From the NCBI GenBank assembly GCA_947646735.1, contig CANTFK010000164.1, positions 434,001-498,000 on the forward strand: a DNA stretch of 64,000 nt. Direction: 5' to 3'. Below are positions 32,501 to 42,655 of the stretch, in pieces. Position 1 is the stretch's first letter, and each line of letters begins with the position of its first letter. A program made the translations under genes and the position numbers. Under the pieces are notes generated by a model. The model was given only the letters and a program-made list of their open reading frames with translations, searched no databases and had not been told where the DNA came from. The DNA is from Peronospora farinosa. Taxonomy: Eukaryota; Oomycota; Peronosporomycetes; Peronosporales; Peronosporaceae.

Positions 32501-32821
32501 CGTCCATTGGCATATGTACGTGAGATTGAATTGAAGAAATTTGCGTATGATTCACGTCTACCCGTGATCAATGAGAACTGTCCTGCCTGTTTTGAGGAAC
32601 CAAAGGAACGTCGTCGGATTAAAAAGATGCTCGCTCAGGAGGAAAATTTGTACCCGGACATGTATAACAGTTTACGACGGGCATTATTGCCACTTATGGA
32701 TAATGCTAGTTATGGACCGTTGGAAGCTATACGTGCACGTGTAGAGCAGGCAAAACAAGAACGCAAACGTACTCCTTCTAGCAAACGGCATCACACTATT
32801 GGACTAAAGGTGAGTATATAG
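29579..32821 (+). CDS. Fusion of class V aminotransferase (cysteine desulfurase-like) and TtcA-type tRNA thiolase
   Basis: A 1080-residue intronless frame. Residues ~80-560 are a PLP-dependent class V fold: ADFTASSKSLQ, WDYATCAPYVDIDM, the PLP lysine K332 in SGHKFIGGPGSPG, and RGGCQCAGPYA with C478/C480 as candidate persulfide cysteines. A 250-residue linker contains a Cys cluster (CSSGNCDTGRCEVG, ~762-775). Residues ~815-1065 are a PP-loop ATPase of the TtcA family: VSGGKDS (836-842), CSYC (C911, C914) and CPAC (C1001, C1004), the expected iron-sulfur ligands, plus LAQHLDDLAESFF. TtcA makes 2-thiocytidine in bacterial tRNA using IscS sulfur, so sulfur may pass in cis here (inference). Translation may start at M39 instead of M1. 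A GTGAGT at 32811 could be a splice donor giving a slightly different C-terminus. Confidence 0.9.
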   Translation: MLSKKHLIVLTPIPLLLHTPDDDAISPHERSSIHFRPRMTLQDETLSARFFCEELEEDLTAHIQKQAQLSVSRDDQFPVIAQETVDLIARNIVGRQTLFESPFGARVLCYADFTASSKSLQCIEDYLNQEVMPLYGNTHTTTSITGLQTTCFRHEARQIVAQAVNAKITGRGAEDCVLFTGQGSTSAVVKLVQVLGLHQFNANAAPDQRPVVFVGPFEHHSNLLPWRETAADIVTIPEDKHGHMDLKVLQTQLEVHAARPLKIGAFSAASNLTGVLTDIDAVSALLHQHGSLACWDYATCAPYVDIDMNPVVTDEKRRPFVYKDAVFISGHKFIGGPGSPGVLVVKKRLLTNAVPTVPGGGTVFFVTENDHRYLSNRAEREEGGTPDILGSIRLGLAFELKQRVGTKNISTLERRNVLRVRESLLQNKSIVLLGRQDNEVEQIPVFSFLVRFGDRFLHYNFVCALLNDLFGIQTRGGCQCAGPYASRLLGLGRRDVLALESALIEKKEMLRPGFTRMSFPYFMGTAEIEYVLTAVNFVATDGWKFLPQYKFDHKSGVWKHWTRFTKFPNRKWISHFATSLESKARSKNLDGNDETLAAHRTENLIEARRLANEASKKSFASQVVAKSAAQMLEEADDEALRWFVYPSEAVEAIKKGEKPIMSETIRGPYQPARYTTGELKDQWKDASMDVSTSSGALAAVCGLTTCHSVPPIPATVNGSNKYTKTFVATNGREAGGKYPLRSTSVNDTVEASVVTQTNANCSSGNCDTGRCEVGTAPACIIGTTAATVQKTTTAITQKTITTKLFPTPPKKLLRWVGQALMQWDMIQEGDRLLLGVSGGKDSLSLLHVLLRFQKRAPVRFELACATVDPQTPSFDPSPLKEYMRTLDVPYYYLSENIIERATCEMNGDSLCSYCSRMKRGVLYTCCRTNGFNKLVLAQHLDDLAESFFMSAMHNGQLRTMKAKYWNDQQDVEVLRPLAYVREIELKKFAYDSRLPVINENCPACFEEPKERRRIKKMLAQEENLYPDMYNSLRRALLPLMDNASYGPLEAIRARVEQAKQERKRTPSSKRHHTIGLKVSI

Positions 32822-32853
32822 CACGGTCCTAGGTGCGTGTTTTTAGGACCGTG
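32822..32853. terminator. Perfect hairpin just after the desulfurase-TtcA stop
   Basis: CACGGTCCTA (32822-32831) and TAGGACCGTG (32844-32853) form a 10-bp perfect stem with a short T-rich loop, one base after the stop codon. It could act in 3' end formation or be the trace of a small insertion. The function is not known. Confidence 0.4.
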
Positions 32854-32928
32854 TCACCTATTTCAATAGTCCAATTTGGGTCCATAAAAAAACCTCGCAT
32901 CGGTTTTTTATAATTTATTTTTATTTTT

Positions 32929-33539
32929 CATGGTAGTATGGGTGGGTACTACTTTGTTGTATCATACTACCATGTATATGTATGTATGTTAACGCGTTAC
33001 GCGAGCCGTCTTGCCACCAAAGTGGCTCAACTTCCGCATGCGTCGGGTTATCTCTCTTCTCTACATTTCTCTCTACTCTCGCCAGGGTCCATTAAGCGGC
33101 GCGCGCTATATGCGCCGCGCTGAAGGCCGTCCAGGCTGCACGATCCTTTGCACACCGGCAAAGGAGGTGCAGGTCTGGGGTCAGACGACGGCGGTGTCCA
33201 GCGGTAGGTTTCTTGCTTCGATCCCTTGGATGTCTATCTTGTCAACAGGTCCTACCCAGGGAGGGTCTCTTGTTGCTTGCACCGTGGAACAAAGGATTAT
33301 GCGAGCGTACCTAAGCGGAGATGCCGGGACTTCGGGACTTCGGGCGTGGCGGCGTACATCGTGGCGGCTTGACTGGCGACTGGGGGTGAGAGCGGCAAGA
33401 GAAAGGTGTGTAGAGGGAGAGAGGTCCGTCCTAAACTGACGGATACCGCAAAGCATTCGTCCAAGGCCCGACTAGCATTAAGCTAGCTCAGGCCTTCCGG
33501 GAGGGCGTTACCCCAACCCGACCAGGATATACTACCATG
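32929..33539. mobile_element. Probable MITE or small non-autonomous element
   Basis: CATGGTAGTATG at 32929-32940 is inverted at the far end (ATACTACCATG, 33529-33539) and also nearby at 32963-32974. The ~610-bp interior is GC-rich compared with the AT-rich flanks, has no conserved reading frame, and ends with a palindromic CTAGCATTAAGCTAG. No clear target duplication was found. It could also be an inserted retroposed fragment. Confidence 0.45.
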
Positions 33540-34005
33540 TGTCGTGCGTAATTAGGTACTAATCAACAGTGTGATGACGTCATTATTTCGTGTCCACGTA
33601 ACGCCACCGATCGTTTCTCGTGTCAAAAACTCAGAAATCAGATTTGATATGGATTGCAGACACGCTATTGCAACAACAGCAAAGATCTAATTACCATGTA
33701 ATTCTTTACTATCATTTTTTCATTCCATGCAACACATGCTATCGCTACAACCACATTTAGTCTTCCTATGATGGTTACTATTATAAGTAGCCTTTGCCCT
33801 ACAGTAAACACCACGTCCCTCCCTCACTGGCTATCTTACATACTTCAAGCGACTTACAAACCTTTGCGTTTAGGTTTAATCGTCTCACAATTCGACGAGT
33901 TGACTTTTCTGTCATGCCCAGCCATACAAAAGCTCACATAATTGCGTCCGTCTCTCTCTTTCCAAGTCATTTCTGAACCAAGTAGACCAATTGATAACCT
34001 AAAAA
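33540..34005 (+). promoter_or_regulatory. Upstream region of GH5 gene 1
   Basis: AT-rich, no gene. From about 33945 to the start codon it matches the upstream region of the duplicate gene at 50293-50360. Further upstream only short patches match (ATGCAACACATGCT near 33727, CCTCACTGGCTATC near 33822), so the two promoters have diverged although the coding parts have not. Confidence 0.5.
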
Positions 34006-35745
34006 ATGGCAGAGACACACGAGATATCTCGTCCTCTCATGGACCGCATCCATTCGACCTATCGTAATAGTGATTATACGCATGAAGTTATGGACTCATC
34101 ACGTCTCACTGATTCCGGTGCGCAGCGCGATAGTTCCGTGTATGGTAATGGACCTGGTGGCCAACGTATGACAGAGATGAAGCTTCTTGCAGTAGAGCCA
34201 GACCTTGGAGCAGCTCCAGAACGTACTCGAGACTACAAAGGTCGTCTTCGAACATGGCCTGGTGTCCTGTTTCTACTGCTTCTTGTAGCAGGTGCTGTGA
34301 CTCTCATTACAATAAACGCCATGACTGTGAATAACAAAACAAAAGTCAATGATGAACGGTATGAGAACCGAAAGCGATTAAGTCGAAAAATTAAAGACGG
34401 TTTGAACGATGATCATGTTCTTATATCAGACGATGGACAAATTGGAAATCCGAAACACTATCCAGATATGGGCTGTGAATTACCTGATTATCAAAGTAAA
34501 AAGGGTAAAATTTATGCAATTTCCAAGAATGGAACGGAAGTACCAATTGGAATCAAAGGACTTAGTTGGTTTGGAATGGAATCTGGACTAGCTATACCCT
34601 TTGGATTATGGGAAAACATGAACAATGGAACATCTGTCTACGAGATAGCGGCTTTTTTGTCTCGTAACAAATTCAATAGCGTTCGTTTACCGATTTGTAT
34701 CACAAATATTCTCAAGAACACGGCACCCGAAAAGTCACTCATCAATACGGACACAAACCGAGCTATTAACATTACATCGTACATTACAACGATCCAGACA
34801 ATTGTTCAAGCTCTTGGATACCGTAAAATTTCAGTCATGCTCAGTCTTCACACTTTAACTCCGAGAATCCAAGGAGGTGCATGGTACAGTAAAAAATTGG
34901 GTGTGACACAGGATGAATATTTGTCGGCGGTGGACATTCTTACAAAGAACTTATGTGGCCCCAAATACTGGAACATCCTTGGATTGGATCTGAAAAACGA
35001 ACCGTACGAATGTACGTGGGGAGGAAAAGCACCGGATTGGCAAAAGGGATCGACACTGATAGGAAACAGGATGCTGGAGGGGTGCCCGAACTGGTTGGGT
35101 TTCGTCGAAGGCATTGCTAGCCAGGGCACCATTACGTTGAATGGGATAGAGAAAACTTACTTTGATTGGTGGGGATCTGGTCTTGTTGATGCTGGTAGCG
35201 ATCCTCCCACTTTTGACGTCAAGAATAAGTTAGTGTATGCTCCGCACTACTACAACCCTGGTGTGGATCCGGCTTGGTACCTATACGCCTCTGGCACTCG
35301 TGACAAAACAGGAGCACTGGAAGACTACGTCGAACTGGACAATAAAACTCTGAAAAACAATATCGAGAAAACCATGGAGAAGATGTTTGGCTATTTGCTG
35401 ACTGAGAACCCAACCTCTGCTTTGATCATGGGCGAGTTTGCTGGTCTTTACAGCAAAGACGCCCACCCGCTGCTTACAACAAAACGCACGACGGACTTCC
35501 AAATCGAACTGATGCTCGAGGCAGACTACGCTGGAGCCTACATGTGGTCCCTGAACCCAGAGAGTGCGTACCAGTTCAACCCGGCCGACACTTTGGGCCA
35601 TTTCACAGAGGGTCTGCTGGAAGATGACTGGTTGACACCAAACAAAGTTTTCCTCGATGGTATGGCTCCGCTGGACAAGATCAAGAATCTAAAGATGTTC
35701 CCGTGCTTTCCAGTCAAAGTGAAGAGTGACACGAAGGTCAAGTAA
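34006..35745 (+). CDS. GH5 exo-1,3-beta-glucanase, type II membrane protein (copy 1)
   Basis: 579 residues, no introns. A cytosolic tail of about 83 residues precedes one membrane segment (WPGVLFLLLLVAGAVTLI, ~84-107). The outer part has a short stalk with SDDGQIGNPKHYPDMGCELP and a GH5 catalytic domain. The acid/base is E332 in LDLKNEP and the nucleophile is E477 in MGEFAG, with DWWGSGL between them. Such enzymes trim cell-wall beta-1,3-glucan, the main oomycete wall polymer, and would act at the cell surface. Several N-x-S/T sites are present outside the membrane. It is the first of a local GH5 cluster, and its sequence is repeated almost unchanged on the minus strand at 48553-50292. Confidence 0.92.
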   Translation: MAETHEISRPLMDRIHSTYRNSDYTHEVMDSSRLTDSGAQRDSSVYGNGPGGQRMTEMKLLAVEPDLGAAPERTRDYKGRLRTWPGVLFLLLLVAGAVTLITINAMTVNNKTKVNDERYENRKRLSRKIKDGLNDDHVLISDDGQIGNPKHYPDMGCELPDYQSKKGKIYAISKNGTEVPIGIKGLSWFGMESGLAIPFGLWENMNNGTSVYEIAAFLSRNKFNSVRLPICITNILKNTAPEKSLINTDTNRAINITSYITTIQTIVQALGYRKISVMLSLHTLTPRIQGGAWYSKKLGVTQDEYLSAVDILTKNLCGPKYWNILGLDLKNEPYECTWGGKAPDWQKGSTLIGNRMLEGCPNWLGFVEGIASQGTITLNGIEKTYFDWWGSGLVDAGSDPPTFDVKNKLVYAPHYYNPGVDPAWYLYASGTRDKTGALEDYVELDNKTLKNNIEKTMEKMFGYLLTENPTSALIMGEFAGLYSKDAHPLLTTKRTTDFQIELMLEADYAGAYMWSLNPESAYQFNPADTLGHFTEGLLEDDWLTPNKVFLDGMAPLDKIKNLKMFPCFPVKVKSDTKVK

Positions 35746-36394
35746 GGTAGGAGTTGTTTCCTTTCCTTACTAGCATTTGTTCCTTTCTCTATCGTTGCAT
35801 TTCTTGCTTTTGGGATGTGGTGTCGTACCCGTGTTCGGTTGACGGAGTCATTAATGCCATTCTGGGTGAGACGGTCTACTAGAAATTGCATTTACGTATT
35901 CCATTGCCTCCATAGTAAGTCTAGACCCAGCAGTATCCTTAGCAACGGCTTGACCATCGGTTTGCAGCCACATGCGGATCAATATGAAGGTATCGCATGC
36001 GTAGCCTTCCGAAAATGGGAATTTCTGACCATCATCTTGTTATTCGTTTTTTCAATTTGGACAGTCGATCTAGCCCTAGATTCGCCGTGTAGAGCATAAC
36101 GTGCTTTAACATGGAAGTCATTGTAGTTTCGGCCAATGTCAAAAGTCTGTCTTTGCAGTCGATGATACCTTTAGACTTGCTGATACCTTCTGAATATCAG
36201 AGTACACGAGTGACCAAGCCAATGCATTGCAGAAAGAAATACTGGTTCCGACACCGGTCGAGAAACCGTGACAAAGACAACTTTCGTTGGCGATAGAACC
36301 AAGCGATAATGCGTTGACACGACAGGTCCATGACTAGAGAGGTGCTGACAAATGTAAGTCATTTTCCTGTCTTCATTTACATGTGGGTAACCTC

Positions 36395-37165
36395 ATTCTG
36401 CAGTTTGTCGTCGTGGGCAGAGCCGCAGCGATCATAACGGCATATGCCACAAATTTCGCTAAGAAATCAGTCAAAAGCGCAGCGTAGGATCGGCGATTTG
36501 GAATATCATCGGATCGATTTGAAAAAACGAGCCACACGAATGCTCATGAAGAAGGGTACGACATTCATTGGCAACCGCATAATGGAAGGGCTACCCAACT
36601 GAGTGTCCATTCAAAGTATCGCCAACTTGGTACCGTTACTCTGATCAAAGAGCAGACTCGTAGAATGGGTTGGTGGAGCGGTGCTTCGAGAATGTAGGGG
36701 GTCAATTTCGTTGAGTTCAACACCAGAACAAGTCGGTGTGGGCTCCACACGGCCATGTTCCTTGCGTGATACTTACGTATCGACAGACGCGAAGAATGCA
36801 TTACGTGAAGCTGGATGACGAAATACTAGAGAAGAATGTGGAGAAGACCATGGACACGGTGTTTGGAAACTAGGTTTGGGTTGGCAAGAACGGCAATGAT
36901 CACGGGTGAGTTTGCTGACCTGTACGGTCATGACGCTCACCTTGATGACCATTAAACGCACGATGACTTTATTGTTGAGGTCGCCTGCTCTATGCAGGCT
37001 ACACATGCGGATACATGTATTCATTGCACCCTATAAGTGCATACCATTACAGCTGTCAGAAGACGACTGGTTTTTTCTACACCAAACAAAGACTTGTATG
37101 ACCACTATGGACACCATTCCAAGCGACGTTAAAGATGTCCCATGTTTTTTGAAAGCAGAGTAATT
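36395..37165 (+). pseudogene. GH5 glucanase pseudogene
   Basis: Degenerate GH5 fragments in the same order as the neighbours: GAAAII-like membrane part near 36420, LKNEPHEC-like acid/base motif near 36520, FIGNRIMEGLPN followed by TGA where the genes have Trp (36600), EKNVEKTMDTVFG near 36833, ITGEFADLYGHDAH (nucleophile motif) near 36900 and EDDWFF near 37060. Several frameshifts. It lies between two intact copies and appears to be a decayed tandem duplicate. Confidence 0.8.
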
Positions 37166-37590
37166 GAAGCAGAGTCTGAAGTCGAGTTGAGCACGAATGC
37201 AACACAAACTTTATCCGTTACACACGTCAAAGATACTCGAAACTTTGAGGAGAGTAGCGAGTAAAACTACTCAGAAACTCAATTCTAGTAACTTAGGAAC
37301 CTCTTGACTTAAGACCTCTCCGAGACACGACACAAATGTCATAAATCATTTCATGGCAATGAAGTCTCATAGTTTCATGTACCTGACTGACATGTCACGG
37401 TTATAGAATTTTCATGGTGAGAGGTGCAGCCGAATTTATCGCCTGTCCTGTGGTAGTTTCATCATTCTCTATGTCAAGAAATGTTACCACTTCGTACAGA
37501 TATCACGCACGTACTCACGTTAGGGACAAGTTGTCTCTCTATTGTCTCCTCTCACTTCATATTCTGCCAAGAACCCGAACTTGGAGCTGA
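37166..37590 (+). other. Intergenic region before GH5 gene 2
   Basis: 425 bases without a supported gene. It probably contains the 3' debris of the pseudogene and the promoter of the next gene, with a pyrimidine-rich stretch (TCTCTCTATTGTCTCCTC near 37532) close to the start. Confidence 0.4.
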
Positions 37591-39357
37591 ATGGAGGTAT
37601 CCCGGCCGATGACTAACCATTCGACGTTGGCGGATAACCTGCCCGTCAACGGCCAAACGAGCGACTATTCCAGTGGTCGATTTAGTTCTAACATCGACTC
37701 GTCCCAAGTCCAGCGTTTATCGGAGTCTGGTGGTCGTGTGAGCTCCACGTATGGCCAACGTCAGACCGAAATGAGGCTTAAAGCCGCAGACTTTGACGAC
37801 TTACCACCCGAGAGGACCAAGGACTACAAGGGACGAATTCGAACGTGGCCTGGACTGCTGCTACTATTGCTTTTGGTTGGAGGTGCCGCAGCAATCATCT
37901 TGCAGCAGGCAATGGAAACGAGCGACTTGATTAGTGCCAGTCAAGAAAATTACGAGCAACAACAAGCCATTAAACGTAAGATCAAAGACGGCATGGAAGA
38001 CGACCAAGTGCTCATTTCAGATGACGGACAAGTCGGAAACCCAAAGAAATACCCGGATATGGGATGTGAATTGCCTGATTATCAAAGCAAGAATGGAGAA
38101 ATCGTTGCCGTGTCAAAGAATGGCACCGAGGTTCCAGTCGGTATCAAGGGTACCAACTGGTTTGGAATGGAGACTGGTTTGGCCATTCCTTTTGGACTAT
38201 GGGAGAACATAGACAACGGTACGTCCGTCTACGAGGTGGCAGCCTTTTTGGCTCGCAACAACTTTAACAGCGTCCGTTTACCGCTTTGTATCAAAAACAT
38301 TCTCAAGAATGTGGCACCGGAGAAGTCGCTTATTAACATGCAAACGAATCGAGCCATCAAGATTTCGTCCTACATCTCGACAATCCAGTCGATCGTTGAA
38401 GCGCTGGGCTACCGTCATGTCTCCGTTCTTATCAGTCTTCATACATTGGACCCCAAGAAGTCGGGCGGTGCCTGGTTTAGCGAAGAGCTCGATGTGACCG
38501 AGGACGAGTTTCTCGAGGCTGTTGACATTCTTACCAAGAACTTATGTGGCTCCAAATACTGGAACATCCTTGGATTGGATCTGAAAAACGAGCCGCACGA
38601 GTGCACGTGGGGAGGAAAAGCACCGGACTGGCAGAAGGGAGCGACGTTGATAGGAAACAGGATGCTGGAGGGATGCCCGAACTGGCTGGCTTTCGTCGAA
38701 GGTATCGCTTCCAAGGGCACCATTACGTTGAATGGGATAGAGGACACTTACTTTGATTGGTGGGGAGGTGGTCTTGCTGACGCGGGCGGCAATCCTCCCA
38801 TATTTGACATCGAGAACAAACTCGTCTGGTCCCCACACTACTACAACACCGGTGTAAATCCGGCCTGGTACCTCTACGCCTCGGGCACTCAAAACGCAGA
38901 GGGAGGGCGAGATGACTACGTAGAGCTGGATAACAAGACACTGAGAAACAACGTGGAGAAAACCATGGAGAAGATGTTTGGCTATTTGCTGAAAGAAGAC
39001 ACAAACACCGCTATGGTCATGGGCGAGTTTGCTGGACTGTACGCTAAAGACGTCCACCCGATGCTTACAACAAAGCGCACATCGGATTACACACTCGACG
39101 TCATGCTCCAGGAGAACTACGCTGGAGCCTACATGTGGTCACTGAACCCAGAGAGTGCGTACCAGTTCAACCCGGCCGACACTTTTGGCCATTTCACCGA
39201 GGGTCTTTTGCAGGACGACTGGCTGACGCCAAACAAGGTGTTTGTGGATGGTATGTCTGCTATGGACGTGATGAAGAACCTTCAACTGTTTCCTTGCTTC
39301 CCCGAAGAAAAGAAAGACTCCTCGTCAAAAGGAGCTGTAGAAGAAGAAGAAGAGTAG
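37591..39357 (+). CDS. GH5 exo-1,3-beta-glucanase, type II membrane protein (gene 2)
   Basis: 588 residues, intronless. Same layout as copy 1: a cytosolic tail with Ser/Thr-rich sequence, a membrane segment (WPGLLLLLLLVGGAAAII, ~88-108), an ISDDGQVGNPKKYPDMGCELP stalk, and a GH5 domain with acid/base E334 (LDLKNEP) and nucleophile E479 (MGEFAG). The C-terminus differs, ending in a run of acidic residues (VEEEEE). It is clearly paralogous to copy 1. Parts of the catalytic region (about 38540-38760) are especially close at the nucleotide level, which fits local gene conversion. Confidence 0.92.
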   Translation: MEVSRPMTNHSTLADNLPVNGQTSDYSSGRFSSNIDSSQVQRLSESGGRVSSTYGQRQTEMRLKAADFDDLPPERTKDYKGRIRTWPGLLLLLLLVGGAAAIILQQAMETSDLISASQENYEQQQAIKRKIKDGMEDDQVLISDDGQVGNPKKYPDMGCELPDYQSKNGEIVAVSKNGTEVPVGIKGTNWFGMETGLAIPFGLWENIDNGTSVYEVAAFLARNNFNSVRLPLCIKNILKNVAPEKSLINMQTNRAIKISSYISTIQSIVEALGYRHVSVLISLHTLDPKKSGGAWFSEELDVTEDEFLEAVDILTKNLCGSKYWNILGLDLKNEPHECTWGGKAPDWQKGATLIGNRMLEGCPNWLAFVEGIASKGTITLNGIEDTYFDWWGGGLADAGGNPPIFDIENKLVWSPHYYNTGVNPAWYLYASGTQNAEGGRDDYVELDNKTLRNNVEKTMEKMFGYLLKEDTNTAMVMGEFAGLYAKDVHPMLTTKRTSDYTLDVMLQENYAGAYMWSLNPESAYQFNPADTFGHFTEGLLQDDWLTPNKVFVDGMSAMDVMKNLQLFPCFPEEKKDSSSKGAVEEEEE

Positions 39358-40497
39358 ATGAAGCGCATAAACTATCATCCATTAGTCCAGTAACCAAAGT
39401 TGCTGACACATCGTGCCATTCAAAGCAGGAGCTGAACTGTACGCTCAAGTACACCGAGGTTCAGCTGGCTCAACTGAGATGTTTCTTCGTCGGCTATTCC
39501 TAGTTGTGTATGTATTAGCGATACCTTCATAGATCTCGATAATCGATTCATGTGCAAAGAGCTTAGTGGTTGGTAGGTTGGTGATAGAAAAAATGAGCGA
39601 AGCAAGGTGCGGCGCGTACAATAACACAAAAGACTGTTCAACAAATTTCTTGTAACCTGTTAAGGGAGGTGTCTTCTATCCTTCATGCGTACTATTGCGA
39701 TGTAGTGGCGTCGGATGAACGAAAAGGCCATGTCATCGAAATTGGAGAGCAGCCGTGAGGAAGCTCTGACTCGTGATAGACCACCTTGGCCTTCGTACGC
39801 GCAATAGTGTGGAGTTGATCCAACACTAACATCTATTGCTCGAGTTCCCCCAGAGGATTGCAACTATCGCTGCCTTCTCATCGTTAACAGTTGTGCTGCG
39901 CTTCTAAGTCGCCTTGTTTGATCCATGCGAGCTTAGTCGAGTAGCTTCTTCTTACGATACATGTTGCCATCCATTAAATAGAGCTACTGGTAGTAGGCAT
40001 TGATGGATTAAAAGCTAGAGTAGACACCAAGGCGCTGATCCTAGTGCACGTAATTGGTCTCATAGCACTAAGCTGCTTTCGGTTATGAGCTTCACTAGAA
40101 AATAACCCTCTGATGTAGTCTCGTTCTGAGCACGTGTAGTTTGAATGAAAAGCATTTGCCGCGGCACAATTAGGACTCTGAACGAATGAAAGAGAACAAC
40201 ATTCGACATTCGACTGTTATCGTTCGTCTCCCCAATCTACTTTGCCCCATTTGGCACGCGTTTTCTAAACTTAGATGTTCTCTCTACACGTTCATACAAA
40301 ACTCGAATAAACACCTTAACCTGACGCTCAGCGGTTGGCTGCGTGGCACATGTCAGTGACAGGTGACGATAAGATAGTTTGGATGATGAAGAAGCCTGAC
40401 AGCGTAAAGGGCAACACAACGCACCGATTTCGTCAGTTGTCCATTGACCATCAGTACATAACTTTGTGACTTTCAGACCCCTTGCAAATTTACTGCA
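39358..40497. other. Intergenic region between GH5 genes 2 and 3
   Basis: About 1.14 kb. Only short, unconserved open frames. A loose inverted match lies around 39685 (GCGTACTATTGCG) and 39797 (CGCGCAATAGTG). Nothing else supportable was seen. Confidence 0.45.
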
Positions 40498-42444
40498 ATG
40501 AGAGATCACCGTGCTAGTCTCGTGGTGGGGCGACCGGGCGAGCGGTTGTCGACCCCGTGGCAGATTGAGGCTACAGTTGTTCGAAACGAGCGGGATCCAT
40601 CGTCAGGGCGAGGCGCAATGCCCTTCACGGCCATTTACTCGAACAAAGACCATTCCACGCCCAAGTTTACGACTGATCCGTCCCAGATCATGCGGCTTGT
40701 GGTCAAGAAGCCGAGTGGGTCCGAGAACGAATCGGACTATAAGGGACAGCACAGAGTACGAGCTCTAGTCTTTGTGATAGTGATGGTTGTTGGTGGTTGA
40801 ACTGACGACTGAATTTACGGTGCTAGATTTGGCCTGGTTTGCTACTGCTGTTCGTGCTCGTTATGGGCTCAACGGTTCTGATCATAACAGGAGCAATGAA
40901 GACGTCCGAAACGCGCAAAGCGCGAACATTGCATTACGAGCAACGTGTAGCAGGAAAACGTTCTATTAAAGACGGCAAGACTAATGAAGACATCATCATC
41001 TCGGATGACGGTCAAATTGGCAACCCCAAGTCGTACGACACTAGCATCAGTACGTGGCTGTCCTATTTCATACTACGGTAGTACATCGTTGACAATAGTT
41101 GATGCAATTCTTGTAAACGTTGCAGCTTGTGAAATGCCCGACTACCAAAGCAAAAATGGCCAGATCGTAGCGGTTGCTGCCAACGGTACGGAGATATCAA
41201 TTCAAATCAAAGGTGTCAATTGGTTCGGTATGGAGACAGCGCTTGCAGTACCATTTGGGCTCTGGGAGAACACTGACAATGGAACTACGGCAGTAAGTGA
41301 CTAGTTTGTTCTCTTTAAAACGATGTCGTTTGAGACGCTAATGTGATTATGAAAACAGTACGAGATAGCAGCGTTCTTGGCACGAAATAACTTTAACGCA
41401 GTGAGAGTGCCGGTTTCGATTGAAAACGTACTGAACAACAGTCCACCTCAAAAGGGTGTGATCAATCTCTCAAGCAATCGTGCGATCAATGGAACAAATT
41501 TTATCTCGACACTACAGACAATTACGAAAGCATTAGCGTACCGCAAAATCGGTGTGCTAATAAGTATGCACCGACTCACTAACAAAAAGTCGGGTGCTAC
41601 GTGGTTTGATGAAGATCTTGGCGTGACGCAAGATGATTTTCTAAATGCAGTTGACATCATTTCGTCCAACCTTTGTGGACAGGATTATTGGAACGTCATG
41701 GGCATGGATTTAAAGAATGAACCGGAAACTGCAACGTGGGGAACTGGGGATGACGACGATTTTGTCGTGGGTTGTGAAAAAATTGCAAAGGTCATGCATG
41801 GTAATTGTCCGCAATGGCTTGGCTTTGTTGAAGGTGTCGTGGGTGTACATACTGTCACGATTGGTGACGAGGAACTAGATTACTACGATTGGTGGGGTGG
41901 TGGTCTACAGAAGGCAGGAGATACTCAGCCTGAGTTTACGATTGAAAACAAAGTCGTGTGGGCTCCTCATTATTACACGACTGCAGTCGCTCCCCAACGC
42001 TATTTCTACGGTGATAAAACGACCTCTGACTTTTCGACGTATGTGGAATTGTCTGATAAAGACCTTCTTACACGTGTGGAGGGTACAATGTATGACATGT
42101 TTGGATATTTGGTAAATGACAAGGGCTATGCTTTATTACTTGGAGAATTTGCAGGTTTGTATACAAAAGATGCCCATCCAAAGAAAACAACCAAGCGAAC
42201 AACGGATTTAACGATTCAAGTGTTGATGGAAAACAAATATGCTGGTGGATTTATGTGGTCCTTAAATCCAGAGAGCGAGTATCAATACAATCCAGCTGAT
42301 ACGGAAGGTTCCTTTACAGAAGGTATGCTACTTGATGATTGGTTGTCACCGAATAATGACTTTCTCGATGCATTTATCCCCATGGATGCCATGCCAAATT
42401 TACGAAAATTTCCATGTTTTCCGATTGTAAAAGAAGACGAATAA
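40498..42444 (+). CDS. GH5 exo-1,3-beta-glucanase, four exons (gene 3)
   Basis: Exons by homology to genes 1 and 2: 40498-40755, 40827-41049, 41126-41292 and 41359-42444, giving 577 residues. The introns are 71, 76 and 66 bp (GT-AG). The joins restore the family sequence: KGQHR|IWPGLLLLFVLVMG across the membrane segment, DTSI|TCEMPDYQSK, and NGTTA|YEIAAFLARNN. Acid/base is E337 (MDLKNEP) and nucleophile E479 (LGEFAG), with DWWGGGL between. Being interrupted by three introns, it differs from its intronless neighbours and may keep the older gene structure. The start ATG is followed by a divergent tail rich in basic residues and is the least certain part. Confidence 0.85.
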
Positions 42445-42655
42445 ATATGACGTGACATTTTTTTTTGAAAATATAAATTACGTCGTACATATAGGATACT
42501 ATCATTTCAATACAACACATCGTGAGAAATGTCACTCTTCACTCGAGTGACACTGCCTTGATATTTCGTCATTCATCATCTGGAAATCAAAGGTCTCAAA
42601 GCTCTCTCCCTTTCTTGTGTTTACTACCCCCATCATCCCCATAATCTGGCTCTCT

